Shown piece after piece: positions 36,081 to 46,269 of a stretch of 64,000 bases of DNA (its first letter is position 1; the number at the start of each line of letters is the position of its first letter). Source of the stretch: Vineibacter terrae. GTDB lineage: Bacteria; Pseudomonadota; Alphaproteobacteria; Reyranellales; Reyranellaceae. The stretch covers positions 1-64,000 of the forward strand of contig NZ_VDUZ01000007.1 of NCBI RefSeq assembly GCF_008039615.1, written 5' to 3'. The notes beneath the pieces are model-generated. The model was not told the DNA's origin, did no database searches, and saw only the letters and a program-made list of their open reading frames with translations. A program made the position numbers and the translations under genes.

Positions 36081-36953
36081 ATGATTGCGCGCAACGCACC
36101 GGCGAAGGTGAATCTCTACCTGCGGGTCGTGGGCCGGCGTGCCGACGGCTACCATCTGCTCGACTCGCTGGTGGCATTCGCGACCTTGGCGGACCGTGTC
36201 GAAGCCGAGACGGCGGACGCGTTGTCGCTTCGGCTCGACGGGCCGTTCGCCTACCCGCTGGTCGTCGAGTCGACCGGAGACAATCTGGTGCTGCGCGCGG
36301 CGCAGGCCTTGGCTGCCCGGCTTGGGATCGTGCCGCGCGCCCAGCTCAAGCTCACAAAGAACATTCCGGTCGCTGCCGGCCTGGGGGGAGGGTCCGCCGA
36401 TGCCGCCGCGGCGTTGCAGGTGCTGAGCACCCTGTGGGGCGCCGACCTTGCCGAAGCCGAGCTTGCCGAGATCGCCGCCGGCCTGGGGGCCGACGTGCCG
36501 ATGTGCCTGGCCGGACGCACGGCGACGGTATCGGGCATCGGCGAGCAGATCGGCCCCGGGCTGGGCCTGCCGGCCTGCGGCCTGGTGCTGGTCCATCCGC
36601 TGGTGCCGTTGCCGACGGCCGACGTCTTCCGCGCTGTGGCCCGTCGGCCGTCGGCGCCGATGGCGGACGCGCTGCCCATGCGCCACGGCCCGCCGACGGT
36701 CGCCGCCCTGGCGCAGGCGCTGACCATCCGCGGCAACGACCTGACCGATGCTGCGGTCTCGCTGGTCCCCGAGATCGGCGCCATCCTGGCGGCGCTGCAT
36801 GCCACGCCGGGCTGCCGCTACGCCGCCATGAGCGGCAGTGGCGCCACGTGCTTCGGCCTGTACGAGGACGTGCTCGCGGCCGAGGCGGCCCGGCTCGACA
36901 TCGCGCAGACGCATCCGCGCTGGTGGACCTACGGCGGCGCGTTCCTCGGCTAG
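36081..36953 (+). CDS. ispE: 4-diphosphocytidyl-2-C-methyl-D-erythritol kinase
   Basis: A 290-residue GHMP-superfamily kinase of the MEP route to isoprenoids. The N-terminus APAKVNLYLRVVGRRADGYHLLDS is characteristic, and the ATP-binding loop is PVAAGLGGGSADAAAALQVL. The C-terminal motif MSGSGATCFGLY is also conserved. Length is typical for the enzyme. It starts 16 bases after the TPR gene and converges with the Sel1/peptidoglycan-binding gene 20 bases downstream. Confidence 0.96.
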   Translation: MIARNAPAKVNLYLRVVGRRADGYHLLDSLVAFATLADRVEAETADALSLRLDGPFAYPLVVESTGDNLVLRAAQALAARLGIVPRAQLKLTKNIPVAAGLGGGSADAAAALQVLSTLWGADLAEAELAEIAAGLGADVPMCLAGRTATVSGIGEQIGPGLGLPACGLVLVHPLVPLPTADVFRAVARRPSAPMADALPMRHGPPTVAALAQALTIRGNDLTDAAVSLVPEIGAILAALHATPGCRYAAMSGSGATCFGLYEDVLAAEAARLDIAQTHPRWWTYGGAFLG

Positions 36954-36973
36954 GGACCGTACGCCCCGTCGGC

Positions 36974-38251
36974 CTACTTCTTCTTCGCGGCCTGCTCGAC
37001 CCGCTGGCGCAATGCCTCGACCAGGGCCTGCGAGGTCTCGCCGGTCTCGGGCAGGTTGGCCGAACGCTGGAAGGCCTTGATGGCGTTGCGCGTGCCCGGG
37101 CCCATCAAGCCGTCCGGCTTGCCGTTGTAGAGGCGCAGGGTCGACAGCAGCTTCTGGACTTCGATGAGCTGCTCCTTGGCGTCTGCCGGATTTGCCGCAG
37201 CGGGCGTCGCAGTGCCCGGTGCTGCCGTATCCCCCCCGGACTGCGGTGGCGGCGCCAGCGCCGCCGAGGGCACCTTGGGCCCGGTACGAATGGTGTCCAC
37301 GATCAGGCGGAACTCGGTCTCTCCCATTGCCTGGGCCCGCTTCAGGTCGGCGGCCGGCATGATGAGCTGCAAGCTGCTCATCTTCTGCTGCGCGCGCGCC
37401 GCGAGCTCGCTGTTCTGCGTCGCCGGGTTGGCGCGCTGGAACTGCAGCGCCATCGCATACCAGACCACCGCCTGGGCGAGGTCCTGCTGCACGCCGTAGC
37501 TGCCTTCGTCGTATATGACGCCGAGCGCATACATGGATGCGCTCATGCCGCTGCGCGCGGCTGCCTGCAGCAGCTCGACCGCACGCTTGGGGTCGGCCGG
37601 AACGCCGCTGCCGTCGCGATACATCAGCGCCAGGTTGTGCATGGCCATCGGCACGCCGGCGATGGCGGCCTTGGTGTACCATTCCAGCGCCTTGGCCGTG
37701 CTGCGCGTGAAGATGATGCCACGCTCATACATGACGGCGATATTGTACATCGCGCCCGGCGCGCCCCGATCGGCGGCGCGTTGCAGCCAGCCGGCGCCCT
37801 CGGTGGCGTTGACCTTCACGCCGGCCCCTTCGAGGTAGCGCCGCGCCAGCTCCTCCATGGCTTCGGTCTCGCCGGCATTGGCCCGGCGCTTGACCAGATC
37901 GAGCGTTTCTTCGGTGATCGGCGCAGTGCTGGGCGGCAATGGCGGCCCGGCGGCACGCGGGCCCGCCGACGGCGGCGCGCCGGCTTCGGGCTTGCCCTCC
38001 GGCGCGCCGGCATTGGGGGCTGGCGCCGGGCTTGTTGGCGCAGTGCCAGGTGCCGGCGTCGGCGGCTTGTCCGCTTGCTGCGCGCGCAGATGCCCTGAAG
38101 GTAGCACCAGCATGGCGATCCCGATGGTCGCGCCCAGCCCGACCAAGCCAGCGAGGGCCGCGCGCGCCCGCGGCTTGGCCGGCGCTGCCGAGAGGAGGGT
38201 ATCGGCCGTCGACTTGGCGGGTCGAGCAGTCGGCAGCTTGCTGTCGGTCAT
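36974..38251 (-). CDS. Sel1-repeat protein with peptidoglycan-binding domain
   Basis: A 425-residue protein. Residues about 30-53 form a single membrane anchor (ARAALAGLVGLGATIGIAMLVL), followed by a Pro/Ala linker to 110, then four to five Sel1-like repeats (EELARRYLEGAGVKVN, YNIAVMYERGIIF, HNLALMYRDGSGVP, YALGVIYDEGSYGVQ). Residues about 345-415 carry a peptidoglycan-binding fold (LYNGKPDGLMGPGTRNAIKAFQR). This suggests a periplasmic scaffold near the cell wall. Length and layout resemble SpmX-independent Sel1 scaffolds of alphaproteobacteria, but no specific partner is implied. Confidence 0.85.
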   Translation of the reverse strand: MTDSKLPTARPAKSTADTLLSAAPAKPRARAALAGLVGLGATIGIAMLVLPSGHLRAQQADKPPTPAPGTAPTSPAPAPNAGAPEGKPEAGAPPSAGPRAAGPPLPPSTAPITEETLDLVKRRANAGETEAMEELARRYLEGAGVKVNATEGAGWLQRAADRGAPGAMYNIAVMYERGIIFTRSTAKALEWYTKAAIAGVPMAMHNLALMYRDGSGVPADPKRAVELLQAAARSGMSASMYALGVIYDEGSYGVQQDLAQAVVWYAMALQFQRANPATQNSELAARAQQKMSSLQLIMPAADLKRAQAMGETEFRLIVDTIRTGPKVPSAALAPPPQSGGDTAAPGTATPAAANPADAKEQLIEVQKLLSTLRLYNGKPDGLMGPGTRNAIKAFQRSANLPETGETSQALVEALRQRVEQAAKKK

Positions 38252-38281
38252 GCGTACAAGTCCTGAACGAGGCGATCGACG

Positions 38282-39385
38282 TTAGCCCGTCCGCGCCGGA
38301 CCGGCGAGGGCGTCCTGTAGCGGCCATGCGCGCCGCAAGGTGAGGATCAGGGTGGAGAGCAGCAGCACGGCACCGGCTTGATGCACCGTCGCGATGGCGA
38401 GCTCGGCGCCGGTCAGGATCGTGCCGATGCCCAATCCGAGCTGGATCAGCGCCATCAACGCCACCATGGTCGTTGCGCGTCGCACGGGGGCCGTCGCATC
38501 GACGCGGCGCGCCCGCACCCACAGGGCCAGGCACAGCACGACCAGGATCTTGGCCAGCCAGCGATGCGCGAACTGCGTGCCGGTCTGCGTGGCGACGAAG
38601 TTCAGCCAAGCGGGCTCGAGCTCGAGCAGGCCAGGCGGGATCCAGTAGCCCGACATGGTCGGGAACGTCGTGTGGACCTGGCCGGCACGCAGGCCGGCCA
38701 CGAAAGCACCGAAGGTCAGGACCACGAACAGAAACCCGACCGCGGCAGCCGCGGCTCTGCCGACGCGCCGGTCGCCGGCCAGGGGTGAGGGTGCTTCGGG
38801 GCGCAGCAGGCCGAAGGCCAGCCACAGGATATAGGCATAGAGGCTGATGGCCAGGACAAGGTGCAGCGCGAGCCTGTAGTGGCTTACCGACGGCGCGTCC
38901 TGCAGCCCGCTCGCCACCATGATCCAGCCGACGGCGCCCTGCAGGCCGCCGAGCAGCAGCAGCACGACCAGACGCGGCTTGAGCCAGCGCGGCACCCGGC
39001 CCCTGATGAAGAACCACAGCATGGGCAGCGCGAAGGCGAGGCCGATCAGGCGGCCCCATAGCCGGTGCAGATACTCCAGCCAGAAGATTTCCTTGAACTG
39101 CGCGACCGTCATGCCCTGGTTGACCAGCCGGCCCTGCGGCGACTGGGCATACTTGGCGAGCTCGGCCTGCCAGGCCGCGTCGCTCAACGGCGGCAGCCAG
39201 CCGGTCACCGGCTTCCATTCGACCATCGACAGGCCGGATTCCGTGAGCCTGGTCAGCGCCCCCAGCACGATCATGGCAAAGATCATCGCCGCGACGACAG
39301 CCAGCCAGCGTCCGATGGCTCGCGCGTCCGAACGACCGGTGACAGCGGCCGGCGGTCGATCGGCCGTAGGGAAAGCCACGCTCAT
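38282..39385 (-). CDS. ctaA: Heme A synthase, COX15/CtaA family
   Basis: A 367-residue multi-pass protein that oxidises heme O to heme A for aa3-type cytochrome oxidase. Eight hydrophobic helices are visible. The conserved EYLHRLWGRLIGLAF, LALHLVLA, FAHRWLAKILV and VHQAGAVLLL contain the histidines that bind heme. The family motif E-x-G-L-S-M-V-E-W-K-P (LTESGLSMVEWKPVTGWLPPL) is near the N-terminus. Start: ATG at 39385; the longer upstream frame adds only 12 doubtful residues. The ctaB and oxidase genes are not in the window. Confidence 0.95.
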   Translation of the reverse strand: MSVAFPTADRPPAAVTGRSDARAIGRWLAVVAAMIFAMIVLGALTRLTESGLSMVEWKPVTGWLPPLSDAAWQAELAKYAQSPQGRLVNQGMTVAQFKEIFWLEYLHRLWGRLIGLAFALPMLWFFIRGRVPRWLKPRLVVLLLLGGLQGAVGWIMVASGLQDAPSVSHYRLALHLVLAISLYAYILWLAFGLLRPEAPSPLAGDRRVGRAAAAAVGFLFVVLTFGAFVAGLRAGQVHTTFPTMSGYWIPPGLLELEPAWLNFVATQTGTQFAHRWLAKILVVLCLALWVRARRVDATAPVRRATTMVALMALIQLGLGIGTILTGAELAIATVHQAGAVLLLSTLILTLRRAWPLQDALAGPARTG

Positions 39386-39457
39386 GCTTCGGGTTGTGCG
39401 CAGCGCGGCCGGCAGTGTCAACCCGGCGTACGGTCGCGTTTGAGGACGGGTACACCT

Positions 39458-39542
39458 GTCATCCCGAGCGCAGCGAGGGATCTCCCACGAATGGCGCGCT
39501 GTTGCGTCTTCCGCAGGAGATCCTCGCTGCGCTCGGGATGAC
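39458..39542. repeat. Inverted repeat element between ctaA and livH
   Basis: Left arm GTCATCCCGAGCGCAGCGAG (39458-39477, continuing to ATCTCC at 39485) and right arm GGAGATCCTCGCTGCGCTCG (39516-39535, continuing to GGGATGAC at 39542). The arms are complementary over about 27 bases with one extra G in the left, with a loop of about 30 bases. GTCATCCCGAGCGCAGCGAG-type elements are widely dispersed in bacterial genomes. It lies between two divergent genes, just upstream of the livH promoter. Confidence 0.75.
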
Positions 39543-39551
39543 TGTCGATGC

Positions 39552-39557
39552 TATAAT
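39552..39557 (+). promoter_or_regulatory. Perfect TATAAT before livH
   Basis: TATAAT ends six bases before the ATG of livH at 39564. A start site about seven bases past the -10 would fall at the ATG itself, so the mRNA would be leaderless; no Shine-Dalgarno is visible. The matching -35 region lies inside the right arm of the inverted repeat and does not match TTGACA well. Confidence 0.45.
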
Positions 39558-39563
39558 AGCCGC

Positions 39564-40451
39564 ATGCCGACGGTGCAGCTTCTCGTCAACGCCCTGGCGC
39601 TGGGTGCCGCGTACGCGCTCGTCGCGCTGGGCTTCGTCCTGGTGCTCAACGCCGCCGGCGCGGTGAACTTCGCGCATGGCGACATGGTGATGCTGGGGGG
39701 TGTCGCGGCGGTCGCCGCGAGCACGCTGCTCGCGGCCGGCGGCCTGCGGTTGCCGGGCATCGTGCTGGTGCCGCTGGTCGTGATCGTATCGGGACTGGTT
39801 GGCCTGGTGGTCGCCGCCGTGGGCTTCTGGCCGCTGCGCGATCGGCCGCCGGCGGCGATGTTCGTGGCCACCATCGCGCTGGCGGCGGTGTTCGAGCAGT
39901 CGGCGACCGCCTTCTTCGGCCCCGAGCCGCGCGCCGCGCCGGCGATCTGGGACGGCCCCCCCGTCATCATCGGCGGCATCGCGCTTGGCCGGCAGCCGCT
40001 TGCGCTCATCCTCGTGGCCGGCCTCGCCCTGGCCGGCGTCTATGCGCTGCTCGAACGCACGCAGATCGGCCGCAGCTTCCGCGCCGTGGCGCAAGATCGC
40101 GAGATGGCGCGCGCGCTGGGGCTGCGCGCCACCCGCCTGATCGTTGGCGCCTTTGCGCTCGCCGGCGGCCTGGCCGGCCTGGCCGGCGCGCTGCTCGGCC
40201 ACCAGTTCTTCGTCAACGCCGGCCAGGGGCCGGCCTACATGCTGAAGGCCTATATCGCGACCGCCATCGGCGGCTGGGGCAGCGTGCCGGGCGCGCTCGT
40301 GGGCGCGCTGCTGATCGCGCTGTTCGAGATGCTGGTGTCTGCTGCCCTGTCGGCAGTGTGGGCGCAGGCGCTGCTCTACCTGTCGCTGCTGGCGATCCTG
40401 CTGCTGCGGCCGCAGGGCCTGTTCGGCGAAGCGGTCGGGCGCCGCGCGTGA
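39564..40451 (+). CDS. livH: Branched-chain-type ABC transporter permease LivH
   Basis: A 295-residue inner-membrane permease. The N-terminus VQLLVNALALGAAYALVALGFVLVLNAAGAVNFAHGDMVMLGG is typical of LivH, with NFAHGD the family motif, and the rest has eight or so helices. The system takes up branched-chain amino acids or related acids, depending on the binding protein. The stop overlaps the GTG start of the next gene by four bases (GTGA). No ribosome-binding site; see the TATAAT entry. The cluster lacks its own binding protein. Confidence 0.93.
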   Translation: MPTVQLLVNALALGAAYALVALGFVLVLNAAGAVNFAHGDMVMLGGVAAVAASTLLAAGGLRLPGIVLVPLVVIVSGLVGLVVAAVGFWPLRDRPPAAMFVATIALAAVFEQSATAFFGPEPRAAPAIWDGPPVIIGGIALGRQPLALILVAGLALAGVYALLERTQIGRSFRAVAQDREMARALGLRATRLIVGAFALAGGLAGLAGALLGHQFFVNAGQGPAYMLKAYIATAIGGWGSVPGALVGALLIALFEMLVSAALSAVWAQALLYLSLLAILLLRPQGLFGEAVGRRA

Positions 40452-42207
40452 CCACGCTGCGTCCGCCGGCCGCGGCCGTCATGCGTGGCCCGGCGCCGAT
40501 GCTGCTCGTGGCGGCTGCGGCGCTGGCTTGGCTTGCGCTTATCGGTGATGCCTATGCCGTGCGGCTGGCGACCCTGGCGGGCGCGCAGGCGCTGCTCGTG
40601 CTCGGCTACCAGCTCGTCTTTGGCCATGTCGGCGCGCTTTCGCTGGCGCAAGGCGCGCTGTTCGGGCTGGGAGCCTATGTCGCGGCGATGCTGTCGCTGC
40701 ATGCGCCGTGGAGCCTGTCGCTGACATTGCCGGCCGCCAGCCTGGCGGCGATGCTGGTCGCCGCCCTGGTCGGGGCGGTGGTGCTGCGGCTGCAGACGCA
40801 CTACTTCGCGCTGGCAACCTTGGCCGTGGCCCAGCTCATCCATCTGGCCGCGGTGAACCTGGAAGGCCTGACCGGTGGCGCCAATGGCTTGCCGGGCGTG
40901 CCGACAGTGTCACTGGCCGGCGTCGCCATCGGGCGTGGCTGGCCGATGCTGCTGCTGGCCTGGGGGCTGTTCGCAATCGCCGGTTGGGCCGTCGCGCGTG
41001 CTCTGGCAGGCCTGCGCGGACTGGCGTTGGACCTGGCGCGCGAGCATCCGTTGGCAGCGCAGAGCATCGGCATCGATGTCTCGGCGCTGCGCTTCACGGC
41101 GTTCGTTGCCGGTGCCGGGTTGGCGGGCCTTGCCGGTGGCCTGCATGCGCATGTCGTGGGGGTGGTGTCGCCCGACGTGACGGACATGCCGGTCATGGTC
41201 GGCTGCCTGATCGCTACCGTGATCGGCGGGCACCGTGCGGTCTTCGGGGCGGCGCTGGGCGCCATCCTGCTGACGCACGCGCCGGAATGGTTCCGCTTCC
41301 TGGAGAACCGCCATCTCATCGCCTTCGGCGTGCTGGCGCTGGCGATGGTGATCGTAGCGCCGGACGGTCTGGCGGCTCTTCTCGCGGCGATGCGCAACCG
41401 GCTGTGGCCCAGCCCTGACCAGACGCCGCCGGCGGCCATGCCGGCTCCACCGATCGCGACCACGCGACCACCACTCCTGCTGCGCGTTGCGCATGTCGGC
41501 AAGGCCTTCGGCGGCGTGCGCGCGCTTGATGACGTAAGCCTGACGCTGGCACCGGGAGAAGCCGTGGGCGTGATCGGTCCCAACGGTTCCGGCAAGACGA
41601 CGCTGATCAATGTCATCACCGGGGTCGTGCCGGCGGATGACGGCGTGGTGCATCTGGGCAGCGAGCTGTTGCGGCATCGGCCGGCCTTTGCCATCGCGCG
41701 CCTGGGCCTCGCGCGCACATTCCAGCATGCCGAGCTGTCGGCGACGACCGTGGCGCTCGATGCCGTCGCGACGTCGGCGTTCGCGCGCACGCCGCGGCCG
41801 CAGCGGCACGCGGCCCGGACCGAGGCGATGGGCTGGCTGACCCGCCTGGGCGCGGGCGCGCAGGCAGGCATGCGCTGCGGCGCTCTGCCGGCCGGCCGAC
41901 GGCGGCTCATCGAAGTGGCACGCGCGCTGATGGTGCGGCCGTGCGTCCTCATCCTGGACGAGCCGGGGGCCGGCCTCTCGCGGCCCGAGCGCATCGAGCT
42001 TGCACGCCGGCTGCGGGAGGCGCAGGAAGGCGGTGTCGCGCTGCTGGTCGTCGACCACGATATTGATTTCCTGGCGGCCTGCGCCGATCGGCTGATCTGC
42101 CTCGGGCGTGGCCGGGTCGTCGCCGATGGCCCGATCGACACCGTGCGGCGCGATCCGCTCGTGCGGCGGGCCTATTTCGGCCGCGACGACGATGCGGTGA
42201 TCCAGGC

Positions 42208-42211
<4 letters not shown>
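40448..42211 (+). CDS. LivM-LivG fusion: permease plus ATPase
   Basis: A 587-residue protein. Residues about 12-310 form a LivM-type permease (LVFGHVGALSLAQGALFGLGAYVAAML; THYFALATLAVAQLI; about nine helices). After a Pro-rich linker, residues 345-580 are a LivG-type ATPase: Walker A GPNGSGKTTLIN, FQHAEL, Walker B CVLILDEPGAGLS and the H-loop VVDHDID. The ABC signature usually reads LSYGQQR-type; here it is LPAGRRRLIEVARAL, with Pro and Ala in place of the Ser-Tyr/Gly pair. The GTG at 40448 overlaps livH's TGA, and ATG at 40481 is the alternative. Separate LivM and LivG proteins are the rule, so the fusion is notable. Confidence 0.9.
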
Positions 42212-42912
<701 letters not shown>

Positions 42913-42966
42913 TGATACCAGTGGCGTGGCCCGTGTTCTCGTGCGGGCGTTGCGTGCTGCCCGCCC

Positions 42967-43740
42967 GTGATCGACTCAGTCATCGCCTACATCGCCGCGT
43001 TGTTCGCGGCCACAGGCTTCTGGATTCCAGCCGTGGTCGTGCTGGTGGCCGGGCTGATGCGCGGCTTCGCGGGCTTCGGCTCGGCCATGCTGATGGCGCC
43101 GGTGTTCGCGGTCCTGTTCGGGCCGACCGACATGATCGCGACAGTGGTGGCGATCGAGCTCGCCGTCAGCTTGCAGCTCTTTCCCTCGGCGCGGGGCGAC
43201 TGCGACTGGCGCATCGTCGGCCCGATGAGTGTCGTGGTCTGTCTTGCCATGCCGCTGGGCGCCTGGCTGCTGGCCAGCGTCGACAAGGGGCTCATCGTCA
43301 AGACGGTGTCGGGCATCATCGTCGTCTTCGTGCTGATCATGGCGAGCGGCATCCGCTACCGCGGCGAGCGCTCGGTCGGCGCCGGCATGGTGGTGGGCGC
43401 GCTCTCGGGCGTGATGATGGCTACGACCAGCGTCGGCGGGCCGCCGGTGCTGATGTACCTGCTGGCCGGCAACGACCCGCCGGCGCGGCACCGAGCCAAC
43501 ATCATCACCTACTACATGGCGACCCAGGTTCCGCTGATCGGCATCATGTTCTGGTATGGATTGGCGGGTGTCGGATCGATCGTGCGCGGCCTGGTGCTGC
43601 TGCCATTGATGCTGGTGGGAGCCTGGATCGGCCGGCTGCTGTTCAATCCGCGCGACGAGCGCCTCTACCGCAGCGTGGCGCTGGCCATCCTGTTCGGTGC
43701 TGGCGCTTTCGGCCTGCTGCGCGACTTGATCATCCGCTAG
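42967..43740 (+). CDS. TauE/SafE-family sulfite or organosulfonate exporter
   Basis: A 257-residue membrane protein with eight hydrophobic helices. The family pattern GFAGFGSAMLMAPVFAVLFGP and ATTSVGGPPVLMYLLAG is clear (glycine-rich half repeats of the TauE/SafE domain). Members export sulfite, sulfoacetate or related anions. The frame starts with GTG at 42967; no better start is seen. It lies 54 bases after livF and could be in the same transcript. Confidence 0.88.
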   Translation: MIDSVIAYIAALFAATGFWIPAVVVLVAGLMRGFAGFGSAMLMAPVFAVLFGPTDMIATVVAIELAVSLQLFPSARGDCDWRIVGPMSVVVCLAMPLGAWLLASVDKGLIVKTVSGIIVVFVLIMASGIRYRGERSVGAGMVVGALSGVMMATTSVGGPPVLMYLLAGNDPPARHRANIITYYMATQVPLIGIMFWYGLAGVGSIVRGLVLLPLMLVGAWIGRLLFNPRDERLYRSVALAILFGAGAFGLLRDLIIR

Positions 43741-43772
43741 GATGGGCCGACAGGACGACAGCGAGGCTATGG

Positions 43773-44180
43773 ATGACCACGACCCTACCGCTGATCACGG
43801 CATTCTGGGCAGGGCTGATCGGACTGCTTGGGCTGGCGCTGGCGCTGAACGTCGTGCGCCTGCGCCAGAAGTTCCGCGTCGGCCTTGGTGACGGTGGTCA
43901 TCCGGAGCTGACGCGCGCCACGCGGGTGTTCGGCAATTTCGCCGAGTACACCGCGCTCTGCCTGGTGATGATCGCGCTGCTCGACATGCTGGCGGGGCCG
44001 CGATGGCTGATCCACGCCTGCGGGGCGGCGCTACTGGTCGGCCGCGCCGCGCATGCCTGGGGGCTTGCCGGCAGCGGCGAGACGTCGGCCGGCCGCGCAA
44101 TCGGCATGGTCCTGACCTGGCTGGTGATCCTGGCCGTCGGCGTGTCGCTGGTCTGGGCGGCGCGCGGCGCGGTGCTGTGA
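43773..44180 (+). CDS. MAPEG-family membrane protein
   Basis: A 135-residue protein with four hydrophobic helices. The typical family features are the N-terminal helix (LITAFWAGLIGLLGLALALNVVRLR) and the R-x-x-x-N-F-x-E-Y motif (TRVFGNFAEYTALCLVMIALLDM). MAPEG proteins are glutathione- or eicosanoid-metabolising enzymes in eukaryotes and of unknown role in bacteria. GCGAGGCT precedes the ATG at 43773, and the stop overlaps the start of tarD by one base (TGATG). Confidence 0.87.
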   Translation: MTTTLPLITAFWAGLIGLLGLALALNVVRLRQKFRVGLGDGGHPELTRATRVFGNFAEYTALCLVMIALLDMLAGPRWLIHACGAALLVGRAAHAWGLAGSGETSAGRAIGMVLTWLVILAVGVSLVWAARGAVL

Positions 44181-45343
44181 TGCGCATCGTTGCCATCCGT
44201 GACATCGTCGCGCCGATCCGCTCGCAGATCGCGAACGCCTATATCGACTTCAGCCAGATGACGGCAAGCGTGGTCGCCGTCATCACCGACCGCGTCGTCG
44301 ATGGCCGGCCGGTGGTCGGCTTCGGCTTCAATTCGAACGGCCGCTATGCCCAGCACGGCCTGCTCGGCGAGCGCTTCATGCCGCGCCTGCAGCTGGCCGA
44401 TCCGGAAGCGCTGCTCGACGACCGCGGCCTGCTCGATCCGGCCCGGTGCTGGGCCGCGATGATGAAGAACGAGAAGCCCGGCGGCCATGGCGAGCGCTCG
44501 GTGGCCGTCGGCGTGCTCGACATGGCGATCTGGGATGCTCTCGCCAAGGCCGAGCGCCGGCCGCTGTGGCGCCTGCTGGCGGATCGCTACAACGGCGGGG
44601 TGGCCGATGACGCGGCCTGGGTGTATGCCGCCGGCGGCTATTACTACCCCGGCAAGGACGTCGAGCAGCTCACGGCGGAGATGCGCCGCTACCTCGACCT
44701 CGGCTACCGGCATGTGAAGATGAAGATCGGCGGCGTGGCGCTGGCCGACGACCTGCGCCGCATCGAGGCGGTCCTGGCGCTGGTCGGCGAGGGCGAGCGG
44801 CTGGCGGTGGACGTCAACGGCCGCTTCGACCTGCCCGCCGCCCTGGAGTGGGGCCGCGCGCTCGGGCCGTACGGGCTCAAATGGTACGAGGAGCCGCTTG
44901 ATCCGCTCGACTACCTCGCCCATGCCGCGCTGGCCACGCAGTACGACGGCGTGATCGCCACCGGCGAGAACCTGTTCTCGATGCAGGATGCGCGCAACCT
45001 GGTCCGCCACGGCGGGCTGCGGCCCGATCGCGATGTGCTGCAGTTCGACCCGGCGCTGAGCTACGGGCTGGTCGAATACCTGCGCACGCTCGATATGCTG
45101 AAGGCCCACGGCTGGTCGCCGCGCCGCTGCGTGCCGCATGGCGGACATCAGTTCGCGCTCAACATCGCCGTGGGCCTGCAGCTCGGCGGCAATGAATCCT
45201 ATCCGCAGGTGTTCGCGCCGTTCGGCGGCTTCGCCGACGATTGTCCCGTGGTCGACGGCCGTGTGCGCATGCCCGATCTGCCAGGCATCGGCTTCGAGGC
45301 CAAGAACGATCTGTGGGCGGTGATGAAGACGCTCCTGGATTGA
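44180..45343 (+). CDS. tarD: D-tartrate dehydratase, enolase superfamily
   Basis: A 387-residue enzyme that matches the D-tartrate dehydratase described from Bradyrhizobium, as I recall it, along its whole length: IRSQIANAYIDFSQMTASVV at the start, VVGFGFNSNGRYAQHGLLGERF, WAAMMKNEKPGGHGERSVAV, and the C-terminal MPDLPGIGFEAKNDL. The enolase-superfamily chemistry is visible: K-x-K in HVKMKIGG, metal ligands in AVDVNGR, WYEEP and ATGENLF. It would turn D-tartrate into oxaloacetate. The ATG overlaps the MAPEG stop. Its neighbours (Liv-type transporter, TauE) suggest an uptake and use unit for hydroxy acids. Confidence 0.9.
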   Translation: MRIVAIRDIVAPIRSQIANAYIDFSQMTASVVAVITDRVVDGRPVVGFGFNSNGRYAQHGLLGERFMPRLQLADPEALLDDRGLLDPARCWAAMMKNEKPGGHGERSVAVGVLDMAIWDALAKAERRPLWRLLADRYNGGVADDAAWVYAAGGYYYPGKDVEQLTAEMRRYLDLGYRHVKMKIGGVALADDLRRIEAVLALVGEGERLAVDVNGRFDLPAALEWGRALGPYGLKWYEEPLDPLDYLAHAALATQYDGVIATGENLFSMQDARNLVRHGGLRPDRDVLQFDPALSYGLVEYLRTLDMLKAHGWSPRRCVPHGGHQFALNIAVGLQLGGNESYPQVFAPFGGFADDCPVVDGRVRMPDLPGIGFEAKNDLWAVMKTLLD

Positions 45344-45348
45344 GAGCG

Positions 45349-46017
45349 TCAGATCCGCGGGGTGCCGTCCTTCCAGCCTTCGGCACCGATCAGAGGCACG
45401 AAGCTCACCAGCCCAAGCTGCTCCTCGCGGTCCGGGGTGCCGTCGCCGCGCGTCACCCGGATCAGCGACTGGCCATGGGTATGATGCCCGACGGGCATCA
45501 CCAGCCGGCCGCCCGGCTTGAGCTGGGCGCGCAAGGTGGGTGGCACGGAGGGGCCGCCCGCCGCCACCACGATGGCGTCGTAGGGCGCTGCCGCCGGCCA
45601 CCCCAAGGTGCCGTCGCCCTCGACGACATGCACGTTGGCGTATCCCAGCGTCGCCAGCACGGCGCGGGCCCGTGCTGCCAGCGTCGGCAGCCGCTCGACG
45701 GTGAGCACCTCGGCGGCGATCTCGGCCAGCACCGCCGCGGCGTAGCCCGAGCCGGTGCCGATTTCCAGGACCCGCTCGCCATCACGCAGCGCCAGCGCCT
45801 CGGCCATATGGGCGACAACATAGGGCTGGGAGATCGTCTGGCCGTCGCCGATCGGCAGCGGCCCGTCATCGTAGGCTGCATCCTGCAGCCATTCCGGCAC
45901 GAAGACATGGCGCGGCACCTTGCGCATCGCCGCCAGCACCCTGGCATCGCGGATGCCCATCCCGGCGATCTGGTGCTCCACCATGTCGTGGCGTTGCGCG
46001 GTGAACGGGTCGCTCAT
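45349..46017 (-). CDS. Protein-L-isoaspartate O-methyltransferase
   Basis: A 222-residue repair enzyme that methylates isoaspartate in damaged proteins. The S-adenosylmethionine motif is VLEIGTGSGYAAAVLAEIA, preceded by the family's GDGQTISQPYVVAHMAEAL. Post-motif blocks (EVLTVERLPTLA, DAIVVAAGG) fit too. Start: ATG at 46017. It converges with tarD 5 bases away, and is divergent from the MFS gene. Confidence 0.92.
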   Translation of the reverse strand: MSDPFTAQRHDMVEHQIAGMGIRDARVLAAMRKVPRHVFVPEWLQDAAYDDGPLPIGDGQTISQPYVVAHMAEALALRDGERVLEIGTGSGYAAAVLAEIAAEVLTVERLPTLAARARAVLATLGYANVHVVEGDGTLGWPAAAPYDAIVVAAGGPSVPPTLRAQLKPGGRLVMPVGHHTHGQSLIRVTRGDGTPDREEQLGLVSFVPLIGAEGWKDGTPRI

Positions 46018-46269
46018 CGTCAAGCTCTCGCCGCACCAAGCCGGCGCGCGATGAAATGGCGTCAAGACACTCTATGCCAAGCACGGCCCCTGTGAAACCC
46101 GACCTGCGGTACGCAAGCCGCTGTCGCTTGGGGCAGCCCTGCAAAGCTGCAGAACCCGGGGCGGCGGATTCGTGATAGCGAATCGGCGGGCCGCTGGTCG
46201 TCGGCCGGCCGCGAAGGTCCCACCCACAGGAGCTGTGCCATTTCGCACCTTCAGACAGCGCTTGCCGCG

